Source of the DNA: an uncultured Dysgonomonas sp.
Lineage (GTDB): Bacteria; Bacteroidota; Bacteroidia; Bacteroidales; Dysgonomonadaceae
Length of the DNA stretch: 8,822 bases
Direction of reading: 5' to 3'
Assembly: GCA_945292135.1 (NCBI GenBank)
Contig: CALYRA010000020.1
Location: forward strand, 1 to 8,822
How positions within the stretch are numbered: the stretch's first letter is position 1; each line of letters begins with the position of its first letter. The translations under genes were made by a program, and so were the position numbers. The notes under the pieces were generated by a model that made no database searches, was not told the origin of the DNA, and was given only the letters and a program-made list of their open reading frames with translations. Of this stretch, positions 6,745 to 8,822 are shown piece by piece.

Positions 6745-7344
6745 TTATTTATTTTTTATGATTTGAGCCATAAACTCAGCCTCAGATACTAGTTTTTCTC
6801 CCACGAAAGCATATCCCTTCATATTAGCGATTCCTCTTCTTATTTCCGAAACCAATTGTAAACGGAATATAAGCGTATCACCCGGGACAACTTTGTGTCG
6901 GAATTTTACATTGTCGATCTTTAAAAAATAAGTAGAATATCTTTCAGGATCCTCTACTTGAGCAAGAACTAATAATCCTCCTATCTGAGCCATTGCTTCT
7001 ACTTGAAGCACTCCGGGCATAACGGGTTCATCAGGGAAATGACCTTGGAAAAATAGTTCGTTAACGCTAAGATTTTTAACCCCAATTATATGTTTTTGTC
7101 CTACTTCAATGATTTTTTCGACCATTAAGAATGGATAACGATGAGGTAATAATGTTTTTATTTTATTTACATCAAATACCGGCTCAATGTTAGGGTCATA
7201 AATAGGGGGTTGAACTTCGTTCAACTTGATTTGTTTACGTATGGCTCTGGCGAGCTTATTATTGATCTTATGTCCGGGACGCGTTCCGATAACACGACCT
7301 TTAATTGGTTTACCTATCCAATAATTTGTGGCGAGCCGGCTCAT
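6745..7344 (-). CDS. fabZ: FabZ dehydratase with detached C-terminal end of LpxC
   Basis: Second half of what is normally one LpxC–FabZ protein in Bacteroidota. Residues about 10-45 are the end of LpxC: GKPIKGR and RPGHKINNKL, where His25 matches the catalytic His265 of E. coli LpxC. From about residue 60 the FabZ hotdog domain follows: LLPHRYPFLMVEKI at 65-78, FFQGHFP with catalytic His102, and GVLQVEAMAQ with catalytic Glu116, ending KGYAFVGEKLVSEAEFMAQIIKNK-like at the C-terminus. FabZ dehydrates 3-hydroxyacyl-ACP in fatty acid elongation and looks complete. The first nine residues from the ATG at 7344 (MSRLATNYW) are LpxC codons read in the wrong frame, so this start is an accident of the frameshift. 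It overlaps the upstream open frame by 35 bases, which could permit coupled re-initiation; the true start for FabZ is uncertain. Codon use does not differ from the neighbours. Confidence 0.9.
   Translation of the reverse strand: MSRLATNYWIGKPIKGRVIGTRPGHKINNKLARAIRKQIKLNEVQPPIYDPNIEPVFDVNKIKTLLPHRYPFLMVEKIIEVGQKHIIGVKNLSVNELFFQGHFPDEPVMPGVLQVEAMAQIGGLLVLAQVEDPERYSTYFLKIDNVKFRHKVVPGDTLIFRLQLVSEIRRGIANMKGYAFVGEKLVSEAEFMAQIIKNK
7310..7344 (-). other. Frameshift and deletion junction within lpxC–fabZ
   Basis: Here the LpxC frame reads ARHKLLDR then TAA (7312-7310), while the other frame reads YW-IGKPIKGR. In remembered Bacteroides proteins the continuous sequence is ARHKLLD(V/L)IGDLALIGKPIKGR. 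To match this, about 23 nt are missing at TTGGAT|AGGT. This removes seven residues and shifts the frame. The two coding sequences overlap across these 35 bases. Confidence 0.85.
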
Positions 7345-8107
7345 TTGGGTAAAGGATTTGTTTATTATTCAGATAACCAAGTTCAGTAGCATCTTTGTGT
7401 GGTACTCCTAGCAAATCTGCAAGACTATCTAAGTCTGATTGTGATATCTGCCTTTCATATATGACAATAGCATTATCTAGATCTCCGCCTTTAATCAAAC
7501 CTGCAGCTAAAAGAGGTTGAACATCGCGGACGAAAACAAATGTACGGCTTCCCGCTATTTCTTCTTCAAATTTATCTAAATCATCAAGACTGGCAGATTG
7601 ATTAGGTATATATTTTGAATCAAATTCGATAAATGAGTTGACACTAAACTGATCATCGGGAAGAAGAATTAATTTTGATCCCGTTTCTTCATCTACGACT
7701 TCCATTTTGCGACGAACTATAAAATAGTCTCTGTCTGCATTTTGTTCTTGAAGACCAACTTTTTTAATTTCTTCAACGTATTGTATAGAACTTCCGTCCA
7801 AGATAGGAAATTCTGGCGCGTCAACTTCGATAAGACAATTATCTACGTGTAAGGCGTATAATGCAGCCATCGCATGTTCGACAGTACTGACTACAATTTC
7901 GCCCTTTATTAATACTGTTCCTCTCTGAGTGTTTCCAACATTTTCAGCGAGAGCATCAATAATTGGTTGGTCTGGCAAATCAACTCTGCGAATCTTATAT
8001 CCATGATCTTCAGGCGCAGGGTTAAAAGTGATTGTTATCGGCAAACCTGTGTGAAGCCCCTTGCCTTTCAGTGTAAAACTTTTCTTTAAAGTGTGTTGCT
8101 TATCCAT
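7310..8107 (-). CDS. lpxC: LpxC deacetylase, truncated by frameshift (probably inactive)
   Basis: N-terminal 265 residues of UDP-3-O-acyl-GlcNAc deacetylase, the zinc enzyme and committed step of lipid A synthesis. The start MDKQHTLKKSF and GKGLHTG at 15-21 are typical. STVEHAMAAL at 74-83 holds the catalytic Glu77 and zinc ligand His78 (E. coli Glu78/His79). LIKGGDLDNAIV and the C-terminal ARHKLLD give zinc ligands His260 and Asp264 (E. coli His238/Asp242). The frame ends one residue later. The following (V/L)IGDLAL, with the Asp equivalent to E. coli Asp246, is absent, and the GHKINN segment carrying the partner His is in the other frame. All zinc ligands are therefore present but the catalytic Asp–His pair is not, and activity is expected to be lost. 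Nothing else in the 265 residues looks decayed, so the lesion is recent or artefactual. It lies 31 bases after lpxD. Confidence 0.92.
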   Translation of the reverse strand: MDKQHTLKKSFTLKGKGLHTGLPITITFNPAPEDHGYKIRRVDLPDQPIIDALAENVGNTQRGTVLIKGEIVVSTVEHAMAALYALHVDNCLIEVDAPEFPILDGSSIQYVEEIKKVGLQEQNADRDYFIVRRKMEVVDEETGSKLILLPDDQFSVNSFIEFDSKYIPNQSASLDDLDKFEEEIAGSRTFVFVRDVQPLLAAGLIKGGDLDNAIVIYERQISQSDLDSLADLLGVPHKDATELGYLNNKQILYPNEPARHKLLDR

Positions 8108-8138
8108 TGAAATATTGATTATTACTTATCTCTTATTT

Positions 8139-8822
8139 TTATTTTTCTACGCTAGATTTTAGTTTGTCCAATTCCTTTTGCATTTGATTTATTTGGCGGT
8201 ATATTTCTCCTAATTTAGGAAATACAACACTGGAACGGAAAAATTCTTTTACAGGTATTGCGGGAGAACCAATTATTTTGGCATTTTCGTCAACATTACT
8301 TATTATACCCGACTGAGCTCCAATATTTGCGCCATTTCCAACAGTAATATGTCCGCCTAAGCCAACTTGTCCGCCGAACATACAATTTTTACCTACTTTG
8401 GTAGATCCTGATATTCCGACTTGCGAAGCCATAACCGTATTTTCTCCAACCTCTACATTGTGCGCAATTTGGATAAGATTATCCAATTTTACTCCTTTGT
8501 GTATGATTGTTGCGTCCATTACGGCTCTGTCAATGGTGGTATTAGCGCCTATTTCTACATCATCTTCAATAATTACGATTCCGAGTTGAGGTATTTTTTT
8601 GTAAATACCATCTTCGGGCGCAAAACCAAATCCGTCAGAACCAATTACTGCTCCTGAATGAATAATACAATTATTTCCGATACGACACCCCGGATAAATC
8701 TTTGCTCCTGAATATATTATTGTATTATCTCCAATCTCAACGCCATCGCCTATATATGCTTGCGGATATATTTTTGTATCGCTGCCTATTTTTGCGTCAT
8801 CGGCAATATAGGCAAACGATCC
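8139..8822 (-). CDS. lpxD: LpxD N-acyltransferase, 5' end beyond window
   Basis: UDP-3-O-acyl-glucosamine N-acyltransferase, third enzyme of lipid A synthesis, adding the second 3-hydroxyacyl chain. The minus-strand frame is open from the right window edge, so the ATG at 8519 is internal and not the start. The visible 227 residues begin [13 protein letters not shown]. They contain hexapeptide repeats, the LpxD signature [11 protein letters not shown] followed by [20 protein letters not shown], and LIQIAHN with the catalytic His. The C-terminal helix is [20 protein letters not shown] and a Lys-rich tail. The family is about 345 residues long, so roughly 115-120 N-terminal residues (the uridine-binding domain) lie outside. 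It is the first visible gene of the lpxD-lpxC/fabZ-lpxA operon. The visible part shows no defect. Confidence 0.95.
   Translation of the reverse strand, partial: GSFAYIADDAKIGSDTKIYPQAYIGDGVEIGDNTIIYSGAKIYPGCRIGNNCIIHSGAVIGSDGFGFAPEDGIYKKIPQLGIVIIEDDVEIGANTTIDRAVMDATIIHKGVKLDNLIQIAHNVEVGENTVMASQVGISGSTKVGKNCMFGGQVGLGGHITVGNGANIGAQSGIISNVDENAKIIGSPAIPVKEFFRSSVVFPKLGEIYRQINQMQKELDKLKSSVEK

Noticed and set aside
8139..8519. A 126-residue gene starting at the ATG at 8519
   Set aside because: The same frame is open to the window edge and encodes conserved LpxD sequence upstream. The ATG is internal.
8398..8657. Two plus-strand open frames opposite lpxD
   Set aside because: Antisense shadows of conserved LpxD coding sequence.
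1..8822. CRISPR array, insertion sequence, prophage, tRNA or rRNA
   Set aside because: No regularly spaced repeats, transposase motifs, phage genes or RNA-gene signatures were seen on either strand.

Overview
The window looks like a low-GC member of the Bacteroidota, most likely Bacteroidales. The reasons are the LpxC–FabZ type fused locus between lpxD and lpxA, a TAnnTTTG-type -7 element in front of typA, the absence of Shine-Dalgarno sequences, Bacteroidota-style lipoproteins, and very AT-rich spacers. This placement rests on gene architecture and remembered family sequences, not on a search.

Layout. Bases 1-50 hold what is probably the last codons of a plus-strand gene, followed by about 540 bases of AT-rich DNA without a gene. 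Bases 591-2443 are a two-gene plus-strand unit: a lipoprotein with a von Willebrand A (metal-ion-binding) domain, then a lipoprotein of the YiiX-like permuted NlpC/P60 papain-fold family. A hairpin terminator at 2466-2491 separates it from a convergent gene of unknown function (2503-3210, minus). After a 245-base spacer with two inverted repeats and a terminator comes typA/bipA, a ribosome-associated translational GTPase (3456-5258, minus). A gap of nearly 700 bases follows, with no intact gene but with a terminator-like hairpin and paired dyads. The rest is the minus-strand lipid A operon lpxD (cut by the window edge) - lpxC/fabZ - lpxA, closed by a 14-bp-stem terminator.

Main observation: the normally continuous LpxC–FabZ fusion is broken. 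The LpxC half stops just after its zinc-binding HKLLD motif. The rest of LpxC plus an intact FabZ domain continues in another frame. Compared with the family, about 23 nt is missing at the junction, removing the conserved (V/L)IGDLAL segment with its catalytic Asp. LpxC activity should therefore be lost even if translation continued across the junction, while FabZ (needed for fatty acid synthesis) could survive by translational coupling or internal initiation. LpxA and LpxD look intact, so this is either a recent loss of lipid A synthesis, a mixed population, or an assembly artefact.

How the genes work together: LpxA acylates UDP-GlcNAc, LpxC deacetylates the product, and LpxD adds the second acyl chain. 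FabZ acts on the 3-hydroxyacyl-ACP pool that LpxA and LpxD draw from. The vWA and YiiX-like lipoproteins are probably an envelope-located pair of unknown purpose. I found no mobile element, CRISPR array, tRNA or rRNA, and no clearly new multi-gene system.
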